Positions 26,469 through 38,358 of a DNA stretch of 64,000 nucleotides are shown in pieces. The notes under the pieces are model-generated. The model saw only the letters and a list, made by a program, of their open reading frames with translations. It did no database searches and had not been told where the DNA came from. This DNA is from Candidatus Methanomassiliicoccus intestinalis Issoire-Mx1 (GTDB lineage: Archaea; Thermoplasmatota; Thermoplasmata; Methanomassiliicoccales; Methanomassiliicoccaceae): the NCBI RefSeq assembly GCF_000404225.1, contig NC_021353.1, positions 1,426,001 through 1,490,000 of the forward strand, written 5' to 3'. Position numbers and translations under genes: made by a program. The first letter of the stretch is position 1. Each line of letters opens with the position of its first letter.

Positions 26469-27277
26469 ACCTTCGGATTGCATTTCAAGGAATCAAAGGG
26501 GCATACAGCGAAGATGCATGCAATAAGCTGTTCGGCGACTCTGAAACGTTACCCTGCCATGATTTTTATGAGCTGTTTTCAAAAGTAGCCTGCGGAGATG
26601 CTACCCACGGCGTAGTTCCTGTAGAAAATTCACTTCATGGCAGCGTTACACAAGTAAATGATCTTTTACTGGAAAATGATCTTACAGTTACTAAAGAGAC
26701 TGTCGTTCAGATTAAGCATTGTCTGATAATACAACCTGATTCAGACTTATCTAAAATTAAAAGAGTGTATTCTCACCCACAGGCATTGGGGCAATGCAGC
26801 AAATACCTTAACGAAATGCCGTGGGAAATAATGTCTGCATACGATACAGCAGGGTCAGTAAAAATGATTGCGGATGACGGTTCTGAAGAAGAAGCCGCGA
26901 TAGCATCAAGACGCGCGGCAGAAGAATATAACATGAAAATTGCAGCAGAGAATATACAAAATGAACCTCTGAATTACACCAGATTTTTTGTTATAGAAAA
27001 GAATCCTGAAAAACAAGAAGGAGATCGTTTTTCAATAGCATTTGCTGTAAAAGATGCTCCCGGCTCATTATGCGAAGCCTTGAAATATTTTGCAGAGAAC
27101 AATGTTAATCTTACCAGGCTAGAATCAAGGCCAAGAAAGAATCATCCTTGGGAATATGTATTCTATGCAGACATGGATTGGAGCGAGCGCGCCTCAAAAG
27201 CAACGGCAGAATTAAACAAAAAAGCTGCATTTGTGAAAGTACTTGGAAGATATTCACGGATAATTAAAGATATATGA
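26465..27277 (+). CDS. pheA: Prephenate dehydratase
   Basis: A 270-residue enzyme converting prephenate to phenylpyruvate for phenylalanine. IAFQGIKGAYSEDA and GVVPVENSLHGSVTQVNDLL are the substrate-binding blocks; NYTRFFVIEK contains the catalytic TRF triplet. The C-terminal ACT domain (PGSLCEALKYFAENNVNLTRLESRP) is the phenylalanine feedback site. It is the last gene of the his operon, joined by ATGA, and has no chorismate mutase domain; that activity is fused to tyrA at 14.6 kb. Confidence 0.95.
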   Translation: MNLRIAFQGIKGAYSEDACNKLFGDSETLPCHDFYELFSKVACGDATHGVVPVENSLHGSVTQVNDLLLENDLTVTKETVVQIKHCLIIQPDSDLSKIKRVYSHPQALGQCSKYLNEMPWEIMSAYDTAGSVKMIADDGSEEEAAIASRRAAEEYNMKIAAENIQNEPLNYTRFFVIEKNPEKQEGDRFSIAFAVKDAPGSLCEALKYFAENNVNLTRLESRPRKNHPWEYVFYADMDWSERASKATAELNKKAAFVKVLGRYSRIIKDI

Positions 27278-27313
27278 CCAAAACATTTATTCTACAAATT
27301 TGATCACTGTTCG

Positions 27314-27862
27314 ATGGCAAGACGCAGACGTGGCAACACAATTGAAGAAGAAAAACCTATCTATACTGAAAAAATACCCTTGAGCCTCATGCCAAGAAAA
27401 TGGATGAGAGGTAAAAAATGGAACATCCTCGAAAATCTAGGGAGGTTTGTTGGAGTATTTCTTATATTTATGGCAATTTTGTCTGCAATTTATGGCTTGG
27501 AGATAGTTTATCCAGTTATCTTTCTGATCGGAGCTCTGCTGATATTTTACATAACAGAAGTAATAAGTCCAGACGCTCAGAGAGTGATTAGACCGATAAG
27601 AGTCTATAAAAATGGAGTTTTGGTGTATACGACTAGCTTTGAAAAGGCATTGGGGAAAAAATCATTCATGACTTCAGATGATTTAAGGGGGATTAAAGTA
27701 AAAAGAATGAATCTTCAAACAGAAAATGGCATCCAAAACCTTCCTATACACCTAACATTCGTACTCAAAAATAATATGAAAATAAAGATGGGACGAAGAA
27801 ATTGTACAGAACTGATGAGCATTATAGATCTGTTAGATGGCCTTGGCATCAAAGAATTGTAA
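27314..27862 (+). CDS. Small membrane protein of unknown function
   Basis: A 182-residue protein I do not recognise. The first 45 residues are strongly basic and cytoplasmic in character (ARRRRGNTIEEE), followed by two close hydrophobic segments at about 47-66 and 70-86. The remainder is soluble and beta-rich, somewhat like a PH-type domain (VYKNGVLVYTTSFEKALGKKSF and LTFVLKNNMKIKMGRR). It starts 37 bp after pheA; a TATA-like TTTATTC upstream suggests its own promoter. Confidence 0.7.
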   Translation: MARRRRGNTIEEEKPIYTEKIPLSLMPRKWMRGKKWNILENLGRFVGVFLIFMAILSAIYGLEIVYPVIFLIGALLIFYITEVISPDAQRVIRPIRVYKNGVLVYTTSFEKALGKKSFMTSDDLRGIKVKRMNLQTENGIQNLPIHLTFVLKNNMKIKMGRRNCTELMSIIDLLDGLGIKEL

Positions 27863-28055
27863 GCATGCATAATCTGGTGACACTCGAAACTATACACACG
27901 ATTAAAATAATTCAAGTATAGTACTAGAGTGTTATCAGAAAAGATTATTTAGACTTCTTGAAAATAATTCAAGAAAGTTAACAATATTGATATTTACAAT
28001 TAAAGATAGGATCGAGCTCATAAACTAAAATATATTAACAATGCATCTTAATGAT

Positions 28056-28838
28056 ATGCAGCCAAAAATCGGCATCATTGGGGGTACAGGAGTGTACCCG
28101 GACAAATTAGAGATAGTAAACGAAATAGATATTCATACACCATATGGATCTCCATCCAGCTCAATAGCAATTGGCGTTATGAATGGAATAGAAGTAGCAT
28201 TTCTCCCACGTCATGGAAAAAATCATACCATTCCACCACATATGATCAATTATAGAGCCAACATATATGCATTAAAACAACTTGGAATTGAGAGAATAAT
28301 ATCACCTTGCGCAGTAGGATCACTCAAGGAAGAGTATAAACCTGGCGACATGGTCATTGTCGATCAATTTATCGATTTTACAAAGTCAAGAAAATATACA
28401 TTTTTTGATGGTCCTAAAACAGAGCACATTGCAATACCTGATCCATTCTGTCCTGAATTAAATCAGATTGCAGAAATTGAGTGCAAGAATCTAAAGATAA
28501 ACTCACACAATAATGGAACATGTGTATGCATAGAAGGACCCAGATTCTCAACTCGCGCAGAATCTAAGATGTTTAGACAATTTGCTGATATTATCAGCAT
28601 GACCATTGTTCCCGAATGCCAATTAGCTAGGGAAATGAATATGTGTTACATGTCACTGGCAACAATTACAGACTACGATGCGTGGTCTGAAGAAACTGTA
28701 GATGCAATGACTGTATCAAAAGTTATGGAAGAAAATTCTGAAAAAATCAGGAATTTATTAGGGGCAATTATACCAAAAATACCAGTTAAACGAGAAAAAT
28801 GCAACTGCCCTAAAACATTAGAGTCATCAGCACTCTAA
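28056..28838 (+). CDS. mtnP: S-methyl-5'-thioadenosine/thioinosine phosphorylase family enzyme
   Basis: A protein of about 260 residues of the PNP/MTAP family, cleaving 5'-methylthio-nucleosides with phosphate. GIIGGTGVYPD, FLPRHGKNHTIPPHMINYRANIYAL, SPCAVGSL, DQFIDFTKSR and CIEGPRFSTRAESKMFR are diagnostic; TIVPECQLAREMNMCY and TDYDAW complete the site. Whether the base is adenine or hypoxanthine cannot be told from sequence. ATG 28041 is also in frame, but the TATA element (AAATATAT, 28028-28035) lies only just ahead of it and about 25 bp before ATG 28056, favouring a leaderless start at 28056. Confidence 0.88.
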   Translation: MQPKIGIIGGTGVYPDKLEIVNEIDIHTPYGSPSSSIAIGVMNGIEVAFLPRHGKNHTIPPHMINYRANIYALKQLGIERIISPCAVGSLKEEYKPGDMVIVDQFIDFTKSRKYTFFDGPKTEHIAIPDPFCPELNQIAEIECKNLKINSHNNGTCVCIEGPRFSTRAESKMFRQFADIISMTIVPECQLAREMNMCYMSLATITDYDAWSEETVDAMTVSKVMEENSEKIRNLLGAIIPKIPVKREKCNCPKTLESSAL

Positions 28839-28847
28839 TATTTTTTT
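28817..28847 (+). terminator. Hairpin plus T-run at the end of the phosphorylase gene
   Basis: A perfect 8-bp inverted repeat, ATTAGAGT (28817-28824) and ACTCTAAT (28832-28839) with a 7-base loop, is followed by T7 at 28841-28847. The right arm contains the TAA stop codon of the gene, so the hairpin straddles the end of the reading frame. Confidence 0.55.
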
Positions 28848-28928
28848 ATATGATCGAGGGGTGTATAACCCCAGATCCCTTAATTTATTGATTTGAGTAG
28901 ATCATTAAACCTGATCCATGTATTTTAC

Positions 28929-28935
28929 AAAAAAA
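28929..28935 (-). terminator. T-run downstream of the 23S rRNA gene
   Basis: On the minus strand a run of seven T residues lies about 95 bases past the 3' processing stem of 23S. T-runs are typical archaeal termination signals. No strong hairpin precedes it. Confidence 0.35.
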
Positions 28936-29006
28936 TCTAAATTAAACTACTAAAGTCAAATTACAGTAAAATAACTTATCAAAAATCCAATTAAGGGATG
29001 GAAGAA

Positions 29007-29027
29007 GATCATACGCAACTCGATTGA

Positions 29028-29042
<15 letters not shown>
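29007..29042 (-). other. 3' strand of the 23S rRNA processing stem
   Basis: This 36-base segment is largely complementary to 31969-32004 at the other end of the gene: GTGTCGACTT at the inner side and a 14-base outer block differing only by wobble-compatible bases, with a mismatched internal stretch between. Such a stem encloses archaeal pre-23S RNA, and the internal mismatch may hold a bulge-helix-bulge cleavage site. Confidence 0.7.
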
Positions 29043-31968
<2,926 letters not shown>

Positions 31969-31985
<17 letters not shown>

Positions 31986-32004
31986 GTCCGAATTGCATAT
32001 GATC
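31969..32004 (-). other. 5' strand of the 23S rRNA processing stem
   Basis: Partner of 29007-29042. The inner 10 bases are part of helix 1 of mature 23S; the outer part belongs to the precursor. Confidence 0.7.
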
Positions 32005-32239
32005 GAATTCACTGAACAACAATGTTATCTTCCAAACCACTGTTGTCCTCCATCTCTTCCCCGGGAAATACATTTCTCGGGTGCACATTAAACGTTACTG
32101 TGATTGCGTCCGAATATTTCTATTCGATCGCAGCTCCCCTCCATATCTGAAGGAGTATTTATAGCTTACCATAGGAGGCTATCCTATGTCCCTGAAGTCT
32201 TACCGACTTACTCAGGTATCCCATGCTATACACAACTAC

Positions 32240-32247
32240 TATATAAA
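32240..32247 (-). promoter_or_regulatory. 23S rRNA promoter (TATA box)
   Basis: On the minus strand the box reads TTTATATA, preceded by AATA. The predicted start is near 32217, leaving a leader of about 230 bases before mature 23S. The same TTTATATA core occurs in the 16S promoter at 54116-54123. The leader (about 31986-32217) holds no gene; it contains short self-complementary segments typical of rRNA leaders. Confidence 0.6.
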
Positions 32248-32439
32248 TATTTCTAAAAATCCCACATCAACCGCACAAAGATAGGATAAATCTAGGCGAT
32301 TGTGAGAATATAGCTTAGATAATGATGAGATTTTGGTACTTAATAGTGTATATTATAAAGCGAATTATTGCAAATATGCTAGATTTTAGGGTTTTGAATC
32401 GAAGTCTATATATGTAAGTGTATAATACAGGGAAATATA

Positions 32440-32511
32440 GGGCTGATAGATCAGCGGTAGATCGCATGATTTGCAATCATGAGGCCGCGGGTTCAAGTCC
32501 CGCTCAGTCCA
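32440..32511 (+). tRNA. tRNA-Ala (anticodon TGC)
   Basis: A complete cloverleaf: acceptor GGGCTGA with TCAGTCC, including the G3-U70 pair that identifies alanine tRNA; D stem GATC/GATC; anticodon stem CATGA/TCATG around loop TTTGCAA; T stem GCGGG/CCCGC with loop TTCAAGT; discriminator A. CCA is not encoded. A TATA box (TATATAT, about 32407-32413) lies about 30 bp upstream and T6 follows. Confidence 0.97.
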
Positions 32512-32781
32512 CTTTTTTACTACTTTATAAAGTATAGATCTGGCTCATCAGAGTCATTAGATAATGAAAACACAGCCTGGCAAGATTAATAAGCTCGGCG
32601 TTAACCCAATTCAACAGAATAGACTGTGAACTGTTGGTTGGGCTATCGTCAAAAAAATTTCATCCGTACGATCACCCAGGATATTTGAACTCGATTCTTT
32701 TGGAATCTGATATTAACGTTGACGATTCCCAATGTGCAAATTCAACATCATACAAAGCGAAGTCAATAAAAGAAAAATAAA
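32512..32781. other. Intergenic region with one strong hairpin, no gene assigned
   Basis: After the T-run that ends tRNA-Ala, no convincing gene is seen. CCCAATTCAACAG (32605-32617) can pair with CTGTTGGTTGGG (32631-32642) to make an 11-bp stem with a small bulge and a 13-base loop. The bases around it fit no known RNA family that I recognise. Confidence 0.4.
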
Positions 32782-32976
32782 ATGGCACAGATCGTCCTCC
32801 ATTTATTGGATATAGATATAACCGCATACACCAAAAGAAGAACTAAAGTGGAAAACATGCCTGGCAATTGTTTATCAATTGAAGGACACGGACATATATA
32901 TTCCCTGGTTCGAACCTACCAATTATATGCAGATAAGTTAATTCAAATATGGAAAATGCAAAAAAAGAAAGAGTGA
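32782..32976 (+). CDS. Doubtful short hypothetical ORF
   Basis: A 64-codon frame (MAQIVLHLLDIDITAYTKRR at the start, lysine-rich at the end) in the gap between tRNA-Ala and the PH-domain gene. There is no ribosome site, no recognisable domain, and it converges tightly on the 3' end of the next gene. It may be the remnant of a longer gene or chance. Confidence 0.2.
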   Translation: MAQIVLHLLDIDITAYTKRRTKVENMPGNCLSIEGHGHIYSLVRTYQLYADKLIQIWKMQKKKE

Positions 32977-32979
32977 TGA

Positions 32980-34419
32980 TTAAGCTCCGCTGAATTTATA
33001 ATCATACTCTCCGTCACACAGTCTTTCTAATATCCGATCAGATATTTTTGAGAGATCAGCTTCATAAAAATATCCAGAACTGATATTACGTTCACCTACT
33101 GAAGACAATAACGAGATTTTACATTTTGCAAGATCAAAATGTCTTGCTATGTGAGAAGCCCGTATTTCAATAATCTGGACGCGATCATATGAAACAATAG
33201 ACATCTCTCTATCCAATACTCCATTTACAAAGGTAAACAGATCGTTTCCCATATCGAATTCCATTATTGAATATGAATAGTAAGCACAAATGAATAATGA
33301 AAAGACTGTTAAGACTGCCATGATAAGAAAGACATATAAGACATATGATGAAATCGCAGAATCATCAAAGTATGACATGGATGCATACCCAATGATCGAA
33401 ATAATCAAGACAGAGATGATAACTGCTATAGAGTATTCAAACAAGATTGGGTATCTAGCAGCTGCTGGTTGTTTCAATGAGAAATGATCGTAAATAAATT
33501 CTGGTAAAACTTCACTCATGACTACAGGTATGAGATTATTATTTGCAAGAAGACAGATTGTAGGTTTTTTACCATCTGAATCACTTAATCCAACAACCTC
33601 TAGTTCAATTAAAGACTTATGCAGCAATCTGGCTAAAAGTGGCTGCTTTATGCATACTGCATTTATTCTCGAAATTTTGAATGATGATTTGTATGTCTGA
33701 AGCATCCCATGTTGTACATGGATTGTGTCTCCAGTACGATACATTTTAAAATTGTAGAATTTAATTACTCCACCCAGTGAAGGGAATATTTCTACCAATA
33801 TGAAGAGAATCAATGGAATGGTTATCCCTGAACCTTGCAAGAAGATGGAGATAATTGTCCACATCAGAAAAATCAGTGCTAAGATAGACTGACCAGTTGG
33901 CATTCCAAAGATACTGTGAATTAAGATGTCCTTAAATGTAAAGTTGATTAATGGTTTGACAACGTCATCTTCTATGCAGTCTGTGTTATTGAATACCTTT
34001 GATGAGAGTTCTGATTTGATTTTTACAGCTAAGTCTTCACTAAATACCAACGTTGCTTCTGCATTTAAAGCATTAACGCCAGAGTTAATATTTATTTTAA
34101 TGGCAGAGGTACCAAATATTCTATTCAAGACTTTACGTTCTATATTTATAGATGCGATTTTACTATAGGGTATGGTCTTTTTCATTTTTGATACTAAATT
34201 CCTTTCGATTACCAATTCATCGTCTTTAAAATAAATTAATGTTCTTTTCCACCAGACATATGATATTACAACAGCGGCTACCATTAACAAAAAAATATAC
34301 TTGGCATACGAAGTTGTCCCATAGATTACAGCAAACAAAATTGCTAATGTAAACAAGGCTCCAAGTAATTGTTCCAGTATAATGGAAGGATGATGTCTAA
34401 ATCCATCATTGCTGTTCAA
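32980..34419 (-). CDS. Membrane protein with bacterial PH (bPH2/YdbT-like) domains
   Basis: A protein of about 479 residues resembling Bacillus YdbT. Paired membrane segments (LLGALFTLAILFAVIYG and following, another pair near 180-220, a third near 345-400) alternate with soluble beta-rich bPH2 modules such as RNLVSKMKKTIPYSKIASINIE and MYRTGDTIHVQHGMLQTYKSSF. The frame extends to TTG 34440, but TTG 34419 has GAGGT seven bases upstream, so I use it. It overlaps the preceding PH protein by 14 bp and forms an operon with it and ilvD. Function unknown; in bacteria such pairs are linked to envelope stress or bacteriocin resistance. Confidence 0.8.
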   Translation of the reverse strand: MNSNDGFRHHPSIILEQLLGALFTLAILFAVIYGTTSYAKYIFLLMVAAVVISYVWWKRTLIYFKDDELVIERNLVSKMKKTIPYSKIASINIERKVLNRIFGTSAIKININSGVNALNAEATLVFSEDLAVKIKSELSSKVFNNTDCIEDDVVKPLINFTFKDILIHSIFGMPTGQSILALIFLMWTIISIFLQGSGITIPLILFILVEIFPSLGGVIKFYNFKMYRTGDTIHVQHGMLQTYKSSFKISRINAVCIKQPLLARLLHKSLIELEVVGLSDSDGKKPTICLLANNNLIPVVMSEVLPEFIYDHFSLKQPAAARYPILFEYSIAVIISVLIISIIGYASMSYFDDSAISSYVLYVFLIMAVLTVFSLFICAYYSYSIMEFDMGNDLFTFVNGVLDREMSIVSYDRVQIIEIRASHIARHFDLAKCKISLLSSVGERNISSGYFYEADLSKISDRILERLCDGEYDYKFSGA

Positions 34420-34903
34420 TAGAACTACCTCGATTCGCAATCATTGACCTAACGAATTCATTTAACAGTTCAGCAATTTGTTCTGCATCTTGACTGTCTA
34501 AAAATTCTAATCTGACCTTACCGCCTGCAGTTGTGATTTCTATATCTGCAAGACCAAATATATTATTTATCGGTCCTTTTGTTATCTCAACCTGATGAAT
34601 TCTTTCAACAGGAACTAAGATACGCCTCAGGATAATTATTCCGCGCTTGATGTCGATTTTTTCATTAGTAACTAGATATCGATAATGATGATAATATATG
34701 TGTGGTGCTATAATGATATAAATGAGTGAAATAATTATCAAGATGCCCATTGAATATTTTACATACTCCAGATATTCATAGTTATGAGTATTCATTAAGT
34801 AATAAATTACATAAAATACAATAATTAAAAATATGAAAGATATGATATACCCAATATACATGGAATATATCGATTTATGATTGAGCATTTTATACTCAGT
34901 CAT
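34406..34903 (-). CDS. Membrane protein with one bacterial PH domain (YdbS-like)
   Basis: A protein of about 165 residues: two hydrophobic segments (about 15-40 and 50-72) followed by one bPH2 domain containing YLVTNEKIDIKRGIIILRR, VPVERIHQVEITKGP and NIFGLADIEITTAGG, the characteristic YdbS pattern. ATG 34903 is chosen over the in-frame ATG at 34936 inside ilvD because TTGGAGTGA stands just upstream and the gene then begins 5 bp after the ilvD stop. It is the partner of the larger PH protein downstream. Confidence 0.83.
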   Translation of the reverse strand: MTEYKMLNHKSIYSMYIGYIISFIFLIIVFYVIYYLMNTHNYEYLEYVKYSMGILIIISLIYIIIAPHIYYHHYRYLVTNEKIDIKRGIIILRRILVPVERIHQVEITKGPINNIFGLADIEITTAGGKVRLEFLDSQDAEQIAELLNEFVRSMIANRGSSIEQQ

Positions 34904-34907
34904 TATT

Positions 34908-36554
34908 TCACTCCAAGTATGCTCCTTCGGAGGCATCCTGAACTAGTTCTCTATACTTTTTCAAAACACCTATAGGCTTGCGATCCAAGACAGTAATGTG
35001 TTTCATACGTTCAGTCAACTCCTCATCAGATATGCAAAGAGTTAATTTTCGTTCTGGAATATTGATCTCAATTATATCTCCATTATTCACTGCAGCTATC
35101 GGACCACAGTTAAAAGCCTCTGGAGATACGTGACCAATACTACCTCCACGTGTAGCACCAGAAAATCTGCCATCTGTAATGAGTGCAACGGAATCACCAA
35201 GTCCCATACCTGCAATCAAACTTGTTGGTGAAAGCATTTCTGGCATCCCTGGCGCGCCTTTCGGACCTTCGTATCGAATAACTACAACGGAACCCGCTTT
35301 TACATTTCCTGCAGTTATTGAATCAATAGCATCCTGCTCAGAATCAAAAACAATAGCAGCACCCTTGAATTTCATCATTTTTTCACTAACGGCTGCTTGT
35401 TTAACTATCGCACCTTTTGGTGCAAGATTTCCTTTTAAAACAGCTATGCCACCTTCAGAATGAAACGGATTGTCCAAAGATCTGATCACTGCGTCATCAA
35501 GCACACTGGATTTGGCTGCAATATCCATCAATGATCTACCATTTACCGTCGGAGTATCCTCCAGATGATCTTTCAATCGATACAGGATTGCAGGTACGCC
35601 ACCTGCATTATCGAGATCTCTTATGCTGTATGGCCCACTTGGCCTTAGACTAGTTATGTGTGAAATCTGCTTAGAGATTGAATCAAACTCATCCAGAGAA
35701 ATTGAATAACCAAATGACTTTGCAATTGCAGGAATGTGCAACGCAGTGTTTGTAGATCCGCCTATGGCCATATCAACTTTTATCGCATTTCTAAAGGATT
35801 TTAGGTCTATAATGTCATGAGAAGTGATATTCTTCTTTATCAATTCTACAATTTTATGCCCGGTTTCTCTTGCAATTTTTAGCTTTTTATCATCAACAGC
35901 TAGGGAAGTTCCACATCCAGTTAGGCTTAAACCAAGTACTTCCGTAAGACAAGCCATAGTATTTGCAGTAAATAAACCTGAACAACTTCCTTCACCTGGG
36001 CAGGCGGCACATTCGATACCAGTTACATAAGATTCGTCAACCTTGCCTGCTTGGTATTCCCCAATAGCTTCAAAAATGGATTGAAGATCTAAGTTTTTTC
36101 CATCTTTAACGCCGACCTCCATCGCGCCACCGGTCAGCATCATTGTAGGAATATTCATTCTCCCAGCCGCAATTAGCATACCCGGTGTAACTTTATCGCA
36201 ATTTGTTACTCCTACCCATCCATCTAAAGCATGAGCTTCTACCATAATTTCGCAACAGTCCGCAATTGTTTCCCTGGAAACCAATGAGTACCTCATGCCC
36301 TTGTGGCCCATTGCAATGCCATCACAAACTGCTGGTACTCCAAAAACAAAGGGGACACCCCCTGCTTCAACTATTCCTTTTTTAATCTCATCAACAAGAC
36401 GATTCAGATGTATATGTCCAGGAACGATCTCATTCCAAGAATTTGCAATACCAACAAAAGGTTTTTTCATCTGTTCATCAGTCAAACCAGTTGCACGTAG
36501 CAAACTACGGCTTGGTGCTTTTTCAAGTCCTGACTTTATCTGATCGCTTCTCAT
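34908..36554 (-). CDS. ilvD: Dihydroxy-acid dehydratase
   Basis: A 548-residue Fe-S dehydratase making 2-oxoisovalerate and 2-oxo-3-methylvalerate in valine and isoleucine synthesis. GIANSWNEIVPGHIHL, TNCDKVTPGM, ECAACPGEGSCSGLFTANTM (cluster cysteines), NAGGVPAIL and TDGRFSGATRGGSIGHVSPEA are all present. Length is normal. It heads a minus-strand operon with the two PH-domain proteins. The upstream region to rpsJ's end (36555-36666) is short and AT-rich. Confidence 0.97.
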   Translation of the reverse strand: MRSDQIKSGLEKAPSRSLLRATGLTDEQMKKPFVGIANSWNEIVPGHIHLNRLVDEIKKGIVEAGGVPFVFGVPAVCDGIAMGHKGMRYSLVSRETIADCCEIMVEAHALDGWVGVTNCDKVTPGMLIAAGRMNIPTMMLTGGAMEVGVKDGKNLDLQSIFEAIGEYQAGKVDESYVTGIECAACPGEGSCSGLFTANTMACLTEVLGLSLTGCGTSLAVDDKKLKIARETGHKIVELIKKNITSHDIIDLKSFRNAIKVDMAIGGSTNTALHIPAIAKSFGYSISLDEFDSISKQISHITSLRPSGPYSIRDLDNAGGVPAILYRLKDHLEDTPTVNGRSLMDIAAKSSVLDDAVIRSLDNPFHSEGGIAVLKGNLAPKGAIVKQAAVSEKMMKFKGAAIVFDSEQDAIDSITAGNVKAGSVVVIRYEGPKGAPGMPEMLSPTSLIAGMGLGDSVALITDGRFSGATRGGSIGHVSPEAFNCGPIAAVNNGDIIEINIPERKLTLCISDEELTERMKHITVLDRKPIGVLKKYRELVQDASEGAYLE

Positions 36555-36666
36555 TGAGTTTACGATAACATGACATGTAAAAATAATTATCCTATGATGC
36601 TTTAATAATATTCGAAAAGAACTAATAAAAAATAGATAAATGGGAAGGAGTTTAGAATGTGTTGGT

Positions 36667-36984
36667 TTAAGATCTCAATACGATCTCAATATTTACGCCA
36701 TCAGGAACCTGAATTCTCATGAGCTGCCTTAATGCACGCTCATCAGCATCAAGATCGATCAGACGCTTGTGGATACGCATTTCCCAACGGTCCCATGTTT
36801 CAGAACCTTCTCCATCAGGACATTTCCTGACTGGAACAACTAATCTCTTAGTCGGAAGTGGAATGGGTCCACGGATCGCAACCCCAGTTCTTTGAGAAAT
36901 AGATTTAATCTGACCACAGACGCTATCTACTTTCTTGGGATCTGTACCGCTTAATGATATTCTTGCTCTCTGTGCCATAGACAT
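36667..36984 (-). CDS. rpsJ: Ribosomal protein uS10
   Basis: About 105 residues of small-subunit protein S10: ARISLSGTDPKKVDSVCGQI, GPIPLPTKRLVVPVRKCP and WEMRIHKRLIDLDADERALR. The frame is open to 37035 but the family starts near MAQRARISL. Two close ATG codons, 36984 and 36978, are possible; GGGGCGA precedes the first. It is the last gene of the S12-S7-EF2-EF1A-S10 operon, the usual archaeal order. Confidence 0.96.
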   Translation of the reverse strand: MSMAQRARISLSGTDPKKVDSVCGQIKSISQRTGVAIRGPIPLPTKRLVVPVRKCPDGEGSETWDRWEMRIHKRLIDLDADERALRQLMRIQVPDGVNIEIVLRS

Positions 36985-37015
36985 TCGCCCCAAAAAAATT
37001 GGGAGGGGAAGAAGA

Positions 37016-38281
<1,266 letters not shown>

Positions 38282-38358
38282 TTCTATGTCTCCTGAGTAT
38301 ATTATATCGGAATTGGTTTCACTTCATTATGTTAGTTGTATATAACGCTTATTCACCA

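Noticed and set aside
27904..27973. Repeated AAAATAATTCAAG with a small CTTGAA/TTCAAG hairpin
   Set aside because: Two short AT-rich copies only; too little to call a CRISPR array, operator or mobile-element end.
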